Origin: Burkholderiaceae bacterium
Lineage (GTDB): Bacteria; Pseudomonadota; Gammaproteobacteria; Burkholderiales; Burkholderiaceae_C
NCBI GenBank assembly: GCA_913776825.1
Contig: CAJYPV010000018.1
Coordinates: 248,001-312,000, forward strand
Length of the DNA: 64,000 bases
Direction: 5' to 3'
Made by a program: the position numbers and the translations under genes. The notes beneath the pieces were generated by a model. The model did no database searches. It had not been told where the DNA came from and saw only the letters and a program-made list of their open reading frames with translations. Positions 7,025 to 15,353 of this stretch are shown piece after piece. Numbering within the stretch: position 1 is the stretch's first letter; every line of letters begins with the position of its first letter.

Positions 7025-10000
7025 GCCTGCAGGGCTTTCTTGCGCGTCTGGATGCGGCGGGCATCGAGGCCGACATCGACCAGTTGCTGGACGCCTTCTG
7101 GCTCGCGACCCACGGGGGGACGCTGTCGCTGCACGCGTCCGTGCACGTAAGCGAAGACGCAAGTGAGCCTACGCGCGCATCCGCGCCCGTTCCGCCGCGC
7201 GAACCGCAGATCCGGCCCAAAAGCCCGCGGCGACCCGACGAGGACGAGCACAGGCAGCCTCACGATGCCTTCGGCGACTCGCCGTTGAGGCTGGTCTTTC
7301 CCCGCATCTCCGCCGACGCTCCCGCGACGCTCGACCGGCCTGCCTCGCCGGTGGTGCTGCCCGCGCCACGCGCCCTAGCCAACCGGCTGGCCATGATGCG
7401 CGCCATGCGGCCCCTGACGCGTCGCTGGCCCTCACGTCAGTACCTGGACATCGACGAGGAGGGCACGGTCGAGGTTTGCGCCCGTCTGTGGACGCACGAT
7501 CCCGGCTTAGTAATGCCGGTGTTCATGCCGCGCCGCGAGCGTTGGTTCGACATCGAGCTTGTGCTGGAGGAGGACGGCGCCGCGCCCCTATGGGAGGACA
7601 TGCTCCGCGAGTTCGCCGCGGTGATGCGCGAGACCGGCGCCTTCGGTCGCGTACGCGAATGGACCTTGCGCATCGTCGGCGACAGGCCGGACCGCACCGC
7701 GACCCTAGAGAATCGCCATGGCGTTCGCGCGCCGGTCACGGTCCTGCAAGGAAAGGCGGCCCGTCGGCTAGTGATGTTCGCCAGCAACGGCCGCTCCCGG
7801 TACTGGACGGATGGCACCTATGCCGAGGTGCTGGTGCCATGGCTCCGCGACAGCTGCACGCTTCTGCTGCAGCTGTCGCCGTCGGACCGCTGGGCACGCA
7901 GCGGGCTCGGCGAGCCACATGGCGTCGTGTCGACGGCCGTCGCGGGGGCTTTGCCGGCGGCGCTGGACATGCACGTGCACTGGTGGCGCGTCGAGGACGA
8001 CGAGGACGACGAGCGCGAGAGCCGCGCGGGGGCCGCCGAGACCATGGTATTGCCGGTCGCCCCGTTGAGCGCCGCCGGCCTCGCGCAATGGGCGGACATG
8101 CAGATGGCGCGCGGGCGCCGCAACCCGGCCTACCGGCTGCGCCTGCCGAAAATGTCGCCGGCGCCGCTGCAGTACCGAGGCCGCCGCGAGCGGCCCGAGG
8201 AGCCCACGGAGGCGGCCGTCGCGCAGGCGGTTTCGTTGCTGAAATACGAGTCGCCGAACGCGTTCCGCCTCGCCGTCTTCCTGTGCACCAGCCCTTTCAC
8301 GCTTGCGGTGGCGCGCCTTGTGCAGGCCGTTAAGTTTGAGGGATCGACCGATCCCAGCATGCTGGACGAACTCTTGCAGAGCGGCATCGTCGTCGCCTCG
8401 CGGCCGGACGATCGAGCAGGCGAGCGGGAGCGGGAGCGGTCGCGCGCCGGGTGGTACGCGGTGCGATCGCAGGCACGCGAGTTGCTGCTGCGGTCGCTGC
8501 GCGAGCGCGACGCCCAAGAGATCGCCCGCCAGCTGCAGCGCCACGTGTCCCGGCATCTCGAGCGGCTGTCCGGCACCGGCGTCCGCTCGTCGGAACTCAT
8601 CGCCGACGAGCAGGGCCGCCACCGCCTTCCAGCCTGGGCAAAGCCCTTTGCCGACGTCGCGATGTCCTTGCTCGGGCTGCCGTCCACCTTGCGCGAGGCT
8701 CAGCGCCAGGTGCGCGAGTTCCTGCACCTTGTCGAGGGCAGCGCGGCTCTCGCTGTCGCGGCCGTTGCCGCCGCGGGCGCCCAACCTTCCCCCGAGGGGA
8801 TGCCTGCATCAGCTTGGCAGGCGCTACGCACCGCACGGCTGGTTCACGAACGCGAGGATGGCAGCTGGGCCTTCGCGCCCCATGCGCGCGTTCTGCTGGC
8901 CTCGCTGACACCTGAGCCGTCACGCGACGAGGAGAGCAACTGGCTCGAGGCGGCGCTGAGCCTGCTGCAATCCATGGCGCTGGCTTTCCACGTCTCGGCC
9001 ATTACGGCAGTGAACGGTGAAGGGACGGACCGCATCCGCGACATGTTCCCCGAATGGCCAAGTGAACGGCGCGCGCAGCTGGGGCACTGGATGTACATGT
9101 CCGAGTACGTCTTTTGGGGACCGGTGCGAGAGCTGCTCTTCACGGGCGAAGATCCGATCCAATACCTTGACGTCCAGAGGGCGCTCGACGCGTTCGGGAA
9201 GACCATGGTGGAGCTCGAGGAGTGGATCGATAGCGATGACGATCAGGCTGCTTGGCGCCGGCGCAGCACCGTGCGGAGGCTCTGGAATGCCGTATGCCTT
9301 GCACTGCATCGCGATCCGCACGTGCTCGATGAAGCGGCCCGGCCTAGGACGCTGCGCCTACTGCGCACGTTCGCAGCCACGCCCGTTGACGATCTCCTCG
9401 AAGGCCGGTACGGGCGCGATGAGCTTGTCTCCATCATCGAGGCCTTGCGTGAGCCGAAGCTCTCCAACGCCCTGGCAAACTATTTCAGTCCGTTCTTCGA
9501 GCGTTTTGGCACCGACGGCCTGTCCGAGCTGGCTCTCAGCGCGGACTACGCGAGCTACCTCGATCGCCTGCTTTCGTTCTGGAAGGATGCGACCGTCGCC
9601 GTGTTTGAGCGCGTGCCGCAGGACTCGACCGGCGTTCTGAAGATGGGGTTCGCGGTTCCCCCGCAGGCGGTGGCAATGATCTCCGAGCGGTTTCCCTGGT
9701 ACGACATTAACGTGGTCTCGCGCAGCGCCGACTTCGATTCGGGCGCCGAGCGTGAGGTCAACTGGGTCATATCGCGGGCGGGCTATCTGGCGCTCATCGA
9801 CGATCTGGGCAGGATTGTCAAGACGGCAGTGGCTACGCGCCTCGCGCGACCGCCGCGGCGACCGCGCGTGCTATGGGTCGACGACCGCCCTAACAACAAC
9901 GTCCAGGAACGCGAACGCATTCTGGCGCGGGGCCAACTTGTCTACGAACTCGCGACGTCCACAGACGAGGGGTTGGCGGCCGCGCGGGGATCACTGTTCG

Positions 10001-10572
10001 ACGTTGTGATCTCCGACATGGGGCGGCCGGGCGATCGGCTGGCCGGCTACACGCTGCTGGCGGGCCTTCGGCGCGAGGGGAACCTCGTACCATTCGTCAT
10101 CTATTCCGCGGGCCGCAAGCCGGAACATGTAGGCCAAGCTCTAAGCCTCGGTGCTCTCGGGACGACCGACCATCATGGTGAGCTCTCGGCGCTTGTGCTG
10201 CGCGCCGTCGGACGTTCGGACGACGTCCTCAGGCGGCCGGTCGACGAAGAACTGCTGCGGCAGTACACGGAATGGAAGTTCCCGGGCCTGGGCGTCTCGG
10301 ACGATTGGAATGCGTTGGCAGCGCGTGACCTGGAGAGCAGCCGCTTCCCGACGTTGCTCGAAGTCGATGCTGCCGTCGAACGCGCGTCGGCAGCCGTCGA
10401 CGCCTACGCACGCGAGCGGCCGGACATGTTCATGACGGGCACTGACCGTGTCACGAAGTCTCTCGGATTCGTCGACGTCGAATTCCGACGTCGCCACGAC
10501 TTTGAGGACGCCACTCTGGCCGCCTTCGAGCGCCACTCGCGCCTGGTGTGGCCGGATATTCGGCGGGACTAG
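7021..10572 (+). CDS. SAV_2336/vWA-like scaffold protein with C-terminal receiver domain
   Basis: A 1,183-residue protein. The N-terminus (MSLQGFLARLDAAG... LLDAFWLA) recalls the SAV_2336 N-terminal helix pair. A Pro/Arg-rich linker leads to a degenerate vWA-like region at about 170-330 (WFDIELVLEEDGAAPLWEDM, then GRRLVMF-like strand RLVMFASNGRSRYW), in which the canonical MIDAS DxSxS motif is replaced by LEEDGAA. The middle (about 390-900) is helical and unassigned. Residues about 948-1065 form a response-regulator receiver fold: VLWVDDRP with Asp954-Asp955, VVISDMGRPGD with Asp999 at the phosphoacceptor position, and Lys1033 in SAGRKPEH. vWA-type proteins partner MoxR ATPases. The start overlaps the MoxR stop by four bases. 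The receiver suggests signal input by phosphorylation, but no cognate kinase lies beside it. Confidence 0.75.
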   Translation: MSLQGFLARLDAAGIEADIDQLLDAFWLATHGGTLSLHASVHVSEDASEPTRASAPVPPREPQIRPKSPRRPDEDEHRQPHDAFGDSPLRLVFPRISADAPATLDRPASPVVLPAPRALANRLAMMRAMRPLTRRWPSRQYLDIDEEGTVEVCARLWTHDPGLVMPVFMPRRERWFDIELVLEEDGAAPLWEDMLREFAAVMRETGAFGRVREWTLRIVGDRPDRTATLENRHGVRAPVTVLQGKAARRLVMFASNGRSRYWTDGTYAEVLVPWLRDSCTLLLQLSPSDRWARSGLGEPHGVVSTAVAGALPAALDMHVHWWRVEDDEDDERESRAGAAETMVLPVAPLSAAGLAQWADMQMARGRRNPAYRLRLPKMSPAPLQYRGRRERPEEPTEAAVAQAVSLLKYESPNAFRLAVFLCTSPFTLAVARLVQAVKFEGSTDPSMLDELLQSGIVVASRPDDRAGERERERSRAGWYAVRSQARELLLRSLRERDAQEIARQLQRHVSRHLERLSGTGVRSSELIADEQGRHRLPAWAKPFADVAMSLLGLPSTLREAQRQVREFLHLVEGSAALAVAAVAAAGAQPSPEGMPASAWQALRTARLVHEREDGSWAFAPHARVLLASLTPEPSRDEESNWLEAALSLLQSMALAFHVSAITAVNGEGTDRIRDMFPEWPSERRAQLGHWMYMSEYVFWGPVRELLFTGEDPIQYLDVQRALDAFGKTMVELEEWIDSDDDQAAWRRRSTVRRLWNAVCLALHRDPHVLDEAARPRTLRLLRTFAATPVDDLLEGRYGRDELVSIIEALREPKLSNALANYFSPFFERFGTDGLSELALSADYASYLDRLLSFWKDATVAVFERVPQDSTGVLKMGFAVPPQAVAMISERFPWYDINVVSRSADFDSGAEREVNWVISRAGYLALIDDLGRIVKTAVATRLARPPRRPRVLWVDDRPNNNVQERERILARGQLVYELATSTDEGLAAARGSLFDVVISDMGRPGDRLAGYTLLAGLRREGNLVPFVIYSAGRKPEHVGQALSLGALGTTDHHGELSALVLRAVGRSDDVLRRPVDEELLRQYTEWKFPGLGVSDDWNALAARDLESSRFPTLLEVDAAVERASAAVDAYARERPDMFMTGTDRVTKSLGFVDVEFRRRHDFEDATLAAFERHSRLVWPDIRRD

Positions 10573-10948
10573 AGCCTGTTCACACTAGATGGGTGCGCAC
10601 GTGGCCAGGCAGAATGCCAGCTTTCAAGGCGCGGGCGCACCGACGTGATGGGGCCACAGCCGGAGGGGCTTTCCGCTCGGCCACCCGGACGACCGCAGCC
10701 TTCGAAGGCCAAGTCGCGTGCACACATTTACTGTGAACGGCCCTTTAACGGCAACAAGCGAAGGGCCGTGTCCCAGCTCGTGGGGTAGGCCACAGCTCAC
10801 CCGAAAGCTGCCATTCGCGACCGTCTGCTTCTGGCCGACAGCGGACGCTCCAGTTTCAAAGCTCGACTGTCTGCATTCGCTGTGTAGCAGCCATCGGCTT
10901 ACCCCTCTCGGGCTAACTCCAACCACACCCCCCCGATACTCAGCCCCC
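10573..10948. other. Gene-free stretch right of the operon, with intergenic relic
   Basis: No convincing gene. Around 10,790-10,870 the sequence (GAAAGCTGCCATTCGCGACC, CGTCTGCTTCTGG, CCGACAGCGGACG) belongs to the same style of dispersed intergenic relic as 2,590-2,700. The text GAGCCTGTTCACACT directly after the operon resembles the ends of some insertion sequences, but no transposase or second end was found. Confidence 0.4.
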
Positions 10949-11410
10949 ATGCACGCCCCACTCCCCACCCGCCACCTCTTCGCCACCCTGGCCCTCCTAT
11001 TCGCCACCACCCCCCCAGCCCTCGCCACCTGCCACATCACCACACCCCCCTCCGACTGGCCTGCCAATTCCGCCCGCTGGGACGGCGCCTGCCAAGCCGA
11101 CTTGGCACATGGCCTCGGCGTGCTCAAAGAGCAGCGGGGCGCCACCGTCCAGCGGATCTTCTTCGGCCGTGCGGACCAAGGCGAGTTGAGTCTCGGCGTC
11201 ATGGAGCTGCCGAATGAGGGCTTCGTCGCCGGTCGCTTTCGCCAGGGCCAGGTGTTGCCCACCGACGATCGACCCACGCTGATCAAGGCCTTCGACGAGG
11301 CCGCCCAAGCAGCAACCGCCGCCGCCGACCGCTTTGAGAAGGCCGGCAACGCCGCATCGGCCAAGTTCTATCGCGCGAAGGCGAAAACGTTACGCGAGCA
11401 GATGGACTGA
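10949..11410 (+). CDS. Exported MORN-like protein
   Basis: A 153-residue protein with a Sec signal peptide: positive start, hydrophobic core LFATLALLFATT and an ALA-T cleavage site near residue 28. The mature part has the pattern WDGACQADLAHGLGVLKEQR followed by FFGRADQGELSLGV, which resembles MORN-type beta-hairpins (W-x-G-x-C ... G-x-G), and ends in a helical Ala/Lys-rich tail. The ATG at 10,949 is preferred over 10,718 because it starts exactly at the signal peptide. It converges on the flavoprotein gene to its right. Function unknown; periplasmic location is inferred. Confidence 0.75.
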   Translation: MHAPLPTRHLFATLALLFATTPPALATCHITTPPSDWPANSARWDGACQADLAHGLGVLKEQRGATVQRIFFGRADQGELSLGVMELPNEGFVAGRFRQGQVLPTDDRPTLIKAFDEAAQAATAAADRFEKAGNAASAKFYRAKAKTLREQMD

Positions 11411-11484
11411 GGCGGCGTCGCAAGGGATCGGACGTCGCCAAGAACCCGGTCCAACGAACGATCGCCCTGCCTTTGATCGACCGC

Positions 11485-13128
11485 TCAGCCGCCCCGCGCG
11501 CTCGTCCCAGACGCCAGCAGCCTTCGACCCACCACCTCGCCTTGGGTGAAGGCCTCTTCAAACACCGAGTAAGCCGCCAGATCCGAATGCGCGACGTGCA
11601 GGCGCCCATGCCCGCGCTCCCGCAGCGCGGCCAGCGCGGGGCTGCCACGCAGGCCCGGATGCGGGATGCTCATCGCATGGCCGTAGCGCATCAGGTGCAC
11701 GCGTTGCACCCGCTCCGCCAGATCCGCATGCAGCGGCGCCAGGTCGGCCATCACGCGGCCGGCCCAGACGCGCCAGTCCTGTTGCAGCAAGTCGGCTCGC
11801 TGCGTGGCGGGCAAGGCGCGATAGGCCGTGAGCACCATCGGTCCGCGGCTGGGATCCAGCGATTGCTGATTCGCGTTGACATAGCCCAGCGACTCCGCCC
11901 CGTAGATGACGTTGTCCCATGAGAGCGGCACGCCCACGCGCTCCAGCGGCGGCGCATCCAGCAGCAGATTGGCCACCAGCCACGGCGCATAGCGCATGCC
12001 GCGCGCCGCCTCGATCAGCGCCGACGGCGGCTGTTCCGGCAGCCGGGCGGCGATGAACAGCGGCATCGCCATCACCACCCGCGAAGCCTCCCAGCGCTCG
12101 ATCGACTGGGCCTGTTCATTCCAGGCCATCACCTCGACGACATGCCGCTCCTCGCGCAGGCGCAGCACCGTGCGGCCGCCGTGGAAGACATCCCGCAGCG
12201 GCGCGGCCAGCCGCTCGGACAGCCAGCCGTTGCCTTGTGGCCACGTGAGCACGGATTCGCGCTCCTCCAGGCTCATGAAGCCGTGCCGGCTGCCGAAGTA
12301 ATGCAGACCCGCCCAGGCGGACACCTCGCTGCTGTCGGCGCCGTAGTCGTCGCGGCAGCAGTAGTCCAGATACCAGCGCAACGACGGTGCGGTCAGCCCG
12401 TTCGCATCCAGCCAGTCAGAGAAGCGCTGCGCATCGAGCGCCTGATGCGCGGCGGACCATCGGTGATGGGTGCTCGGCATCGCAAAACCCACGTCGCGGC
12501 GGGCTTGCTCGACCAGCGCGCCGAAGCGGTGATATTGGTCCTGCGTGGCGGGTGACTCGGCCGGCGGCAGCAGCCCCTCGACCCATTGGTCCTGCCACCA
12601 CAGCCGCTCATGCGGGCTGTGGCAGAGCCAGCGCTCATCGAACACCCAGCGGCCCTGCGCATGCTGCGCCAAACCCAGGTCCTCCAGCAGCGCCAGCACC
12701 TCGACAGCCTCGGGGCCCGGCGTGGGCAGGTAGTGCGCGCCCAATGGGCAGCGCAGCCCGTCACTGCCTGCCGCGCCTGCGGGCATGCGATGGCCTCGGC
12801 TGTTGCCGCCCGGTTGATCCTCCAGATCCAGCACGGCGACGTCCACGCCTTGCAACCGCAAGCGCCGCGCGCAGGCGAGGCCGGCAATGCCCGCCCCCAG
12901 GACCAGTACGTCCGCTCGGCGCGGCGTGCCGGTGACGGCGGACCAGGCCGGCGGCGCACGGCGCAGGCGATGGCCGCGATCGTCCGCAGCGCCGACCCAG
13001 CCGCCGGGCAGCTCGGTGAGGCGATCGCTCAGCTGCTGGGCGATCGGGCGCGCTTCGCGCTCGCAAGCCGAGAGAAAGGGCAGCAGGCTCATCGCGAGCC
13101 AGTCTCGGCGGTTCATGCCGCGTGTCAT
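11485..13128 (-). CDS. FAD-dependent amine-oxidase-like lipoprotein
   Basis: A 547-residue flavoprotein. Near the start lies RRDWLAM followed by LLPFLSAC, a Tat-like twin-arginine motif ending in a lipobox with Cys22. The Rossmann motif VLGAGIAGLACARRL (GxGxxG at 78-83) and the downstream EDQPGGNSRG, the usual flavin amine-oxidase contact, identify an NAD(P)/FAD-binding oxidoreductase of the amine oxidase type. The C-terminal end (VAHSDLAAYSVFEEAFTQGE) matches the FAD-closing motif of the family. The ATG at 13,128 starts 13 bp after the stop of the spermidine-synthase-like gene, so they form an operon, which suggests a polyamine or amine substrate (inference). An ATG at 13,116 is the alternative start. 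Confidence 0.8.
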   Translation of the reverse strand: MTRGMNRRDWLAMSLLPFLSACEREARPIAQQLSDRLTELPGGWVGAADDRGHRLRRAPPAWSAVTGTPRRADVLVLGAGIAGLACARRLRLQGVDVAVLDLEDQPGGNSRGHRMPAGAAGSDGLRCPLGAHYLPTPGPEAVEVLALLEDLGLAQHAQGRWVFDERWLCHSPHERLWWQDQWVEGLLPPAESPATQDQYHRFGALVEQARRDVGFAMPSTHHRWSAAHQALDAQRFSDWLDANGLTAPSLRWYLDYCCRDDYGADSSEVSAWAGLHYFGSRHGFMSLEERESVLTWPQGNGWLSERLAAPLRDVFHGGRTVLRLREERHVVEVMAWNEQAQSIERWEASRVVMAMPLFIAARLPEQPPSALIEAARGMRYAPWLVANLLLDAPPLERVGVPLSWDNVIYGAESLGYVNANQQSLDPSRGPMVLTAYRALPATQRADLLQQDWRVWAGRVMADLAPLHADLAERVQRVHLMRYGHAMSIPHPGLRGSPALAALRERGHGRLHVAHSDLAAYSVFEEAFTQGEVVGRRLLASGTSARGG

Positions 13129-13141
13129 CGGTCCGTCGCCT

Positions 13142-14785
13142 TCAATGCCACTTGCCCCATTCCCGCTCGAACTCATGCACCAGCGACTGATTCGACAGTC
13201 GATTCACTTCCAGCGCGTCCGGTCGGGCCATGTCAGGCGGGAAGCTCATCAGCGCGGGCAGGCCGTCCAGGCTGATGAAGCGCAAGCCCGGGGGGAGGGC
13301 GCGCGGCATCGACCACGGCCGGCGGCTGGCCATCACATAGCCCCACTCGCCGAAGCTGGGGACATGGGCGTGATAGGGCGTCGCGGTCAGGCCGACGGAT
13401 TCGACCGTCTTCACCACCGTCCAGAAACTGCGCGGGGCGACCAGGGGCGACGTCGACTGAATGACCGCATAGCCGGACGCGCTCAGATGCTGGTCGATCA
13501 GCGCATAGAAGCTGCTGGTGTAGAGCTTGCCGAGCGCGAAGTTGCTGGGGTCGGGGAAGTCGATGACGATGACGTCGTAGGTCTGGTCGTGTTGCTCCAG
13601 CCAGCCGAAGGCATCGGTGTTGACGATGGTGAGCTTGGGGCTGAGCAGCGCATCGCGGTTGAGCTGGCGCAGCAGAGGCATGCTGCTGAACAGCTGGGTC
13701 ATGTGCGGATCCAGCTCCACCAGCGTGATCTGCTCGACCGACGGATAGCGCAGGATCTCCCGCACCGCCATGCCGTCGCCGCCACCCAGCACCAGCACGC
13801 GCCGCGGCGCGCCGTGGGCGGCCATCGCGGGATGGACCAGCGCCTCGTGGTAGCGGTACTCGTCGCGGGAATGGAATTGCAGGTTGCCGTTGAGGAACAG
13901 TCGCGTGCCGCCCTGGCCTTGGGTCACGACGATGCGCTGGTAGTTGCTGCTCTCCTTGAACAGGATGTGCTCGCCGTAGAAGCGGTCCTCGGCCCAGGTG
14001 CTCAGCCGGTCGGCGCCGGCCATGCCCAGCGACAGGATCAGCACGCTCACTGCGCAGGCCAGCGCATGCGAACGCCAGGCCCGCAGTTCCGCCCGGAACA
14101 GCCACAGCGCCCAGATGGCCACGGCCACGTTCAACAGTCCGAAGAACAGCCCGGTGCGCACCAGCCCCAGGTAGGGCACCAGCAGCAGCGGGAAGGCGAC
14201 GGCCACCAGCAGCGCGCCGAGGTAATCGAAGGTCAGCACCTGGGACACCAACTCCTTGAGCGCATAGCGCTTCTTGAAGTGGCGCTTCAGGATGCGCATC
14301 ACCAGCGGAATCTCCAGCCCGACCAACGCGCCGACCAGCAGCACCAGGCCATACAACAGGACGCGGAAGGCGGTGACCTGGCTGGGCGGCAGCAGGCTGT
14401 GCACGGTGAACAGCGCGGCGGGCATCAAGCCGCCGATCACGCCGACCAGCAGTTCCAGCCGCAGGAAGTGCGCCACCAGTTGGCGATCGATGTAGCGCGA
14501 CAGCCAGGAGCCCAGGCCCATCGCGAACAGATAGGTGCCGATGATGGTCGAGAACTGCAGCACCGAATCGCCCAGCAGATAGCTGGCGAGCGCGCCGGCC
14601 GCCAGCTCATAGACCAGGCCGCAGGCTGCGATGACGAACACGCTGGCGAGCAGCAGGATTTCGGGCAGCGAGGCCCGCGAGCTGGGTTCGCTGTCGTCAC
14701 GGTGATGATCGACGACGTCCTCCTCGCTCCCCGGCGACGTGGCGCCTGCCGCGGCCACCGATGTTCCCCCACCCACCTCGCTCAT
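13142..14785 (-). CDS. Membrane-bound spermidine synthase-like protein
   Basis: A 547-residue protein with two parts. Residues about 40-260 hold roughly seven hydrophobic membrane segments (for example EILLLASVFVIAACGLVYEL and LLYGLVLLVGALVGLEIPL). Residues about 280-520 are a SAM-dependent aminopropyltransferase fold: VLVLGGGDGMAVREIL binds the nucleotide cofactor, ITLVELDP holds the acidic residue that binds its ribose, and VIVIDFPDPSNFALGKLY is the catalytic Asp loop. Family members fuse a spermidine-synthase domain to a transporter-like membrane part; the true substrate is often unknown. The N-terminus has a short acidic disordered tail. It is followed by the flavoprotein gene 13 bp downstream. 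Confidence 0.85.
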   Translation of the reverse strand: MSEVGGGTSVAAAGATSPGSEEDVVDHHRDDSEPSSRASLPEILLLASVFVIAACGLVYELAAGALASYLLGDSVLQFSTIIGTYLFAMGLGSWLSRYIDRQLVAHFLRLELLVGVIGGLMPAALFTVHSLLPPSQVTAFRVLLYGLVLLVGALVGLEIPLVMRILKRHFKKRYALKELVSQVLTFDYLGALLVAVAFPLLLVPYLGLVRTGLFFGLLNVAVAIWALWLFRAELRAWRSHALACAVSVLILSLGMAGADRLSTWAEDRFYGEHILFKESSNYQRIVVTQGQGGTRLFLNGNLQFHSRDEYRYHEALVHPAMAAHGAPRRVLVLGGGDGMAVREILRYPSVEQITLVELDPHMTQLFSSMPLLRQLNRDALLSPKLTIVNTDAFGWLEQHDQTYDVIVIDFPDPSNFALGKLYTSSFYALIDQHLSASGYAVIQSTSPLVAPRSFWTVVKTVESVGLTATPYHAHVPSFGEWGYVMASRRPWSMPRALPPGLRFISLDGLPALMSFPPDMARPDALEVNRLSNQSLVHEFEREWGKWH

Positions 14786-14833
14786 ACGCCACGCCTCCCC
14801 GTGCGATCACATGGGCCGCGAGGCTAGCATCAT

Positions 14834-15040
14834 TTGCTCCCCCCCTACCGGCTGACGCCGGCCCCCCTCAAGGGGGCGAGCGCAGTGAACTGGCAGAGCC
14901 AGTCCACGCGCTCCGTTGGACGAGTCGGGCGGGGCCCTCCGAATCGGGCAGAGAGGGGGCGGGTGGGAGGGCGCACAGCTCGGTGCATCGCGTGGGCGGC
15001 GGCCGTTGCCCTTGGAGTGAATGCGAAGCGCCTGAAGTCT
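14834..15040. repeat. About 205-bp tandem direct repeat, copy 1
   Basis: Starts TTGCTCCCCCCCTACCGGCT and ends GCGCCTGAAGTCT. It contains the hairpin-forming core CCCCCTCAAGGGGG followed by GCGAGCGCAGTGAACTGGCA. Copy 2 follows directly with only scattered differences and small indels. The CCCCCTnAGGGGG core is typical of REP-like intergenic elements of this bacterial group. Confidence 0.9.
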
Positions 15041-15240
15041 TTGCTCCCCCCTACCGGCTGACGCCGGCCCCCTCAGGGGGCGAGCGCAGTGAACTGGCAG
15101 AGCCAGTCCACGCGCTCCGTTGGACGGGTCGGGCGGGGCTCTCCGATAGGGCAGAGAGGGGTGCGGTAGGGAGGGGCAGAGCTCGGTGCATCGCGTGGGC
15201 GGCAGCCGTTGCCCTTGGAGTGAATGCGGAGCGCCTGAAC
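15041..15240. repeat. About 205-bp tandem direct repeat, copy 2
   Basis: Starts TTGCTCCCCCCTACCGGCTG and ends GCGCCTGAAC. The core here is CCCCCTCAGGGGG. It differs from copy 1 at scattered positions (for example GGGGCTCTCC for GGGGCCCTCC and a small indel near 15,165), so the duplication is not recent. Confidence 0.9.
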
Positions 15241-15353
15241 GAAAAGGGCGACGGCTGCCGCCCACGCTGCTCGGTGACGGCATGCACAAGCCGACCCCAG
15301 CGAACCCCCGCCCATCTCACGACGACGGCGCCCCCAGCCCCACCCCCAGGCGA

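Larger units (their letters stand above)
14786..15353. other. Gene-free stretch dominated by a tandem duplication
   Basis: About 570 bp with no supportable gene on either strand. It is mostly the two copies of a roughly 205-bp repeat described separately, then about 110 bp of unremarkable sequence before the end of the cysteine-peptidase gene. Confidence 0.6.

Noticed and set aside
10573..10600. GAGCCTGTTCACACT as an insertion-sequence end
   Set aside because: No matching second end, transposase or target duplication was found.
12887..14827. A 646-codon plus-strand frame over the spermidine-synthase-like gene
   Set aside because: Antisense to a gene with clear domain motifs; translation is Gln/His-rich low complexity.
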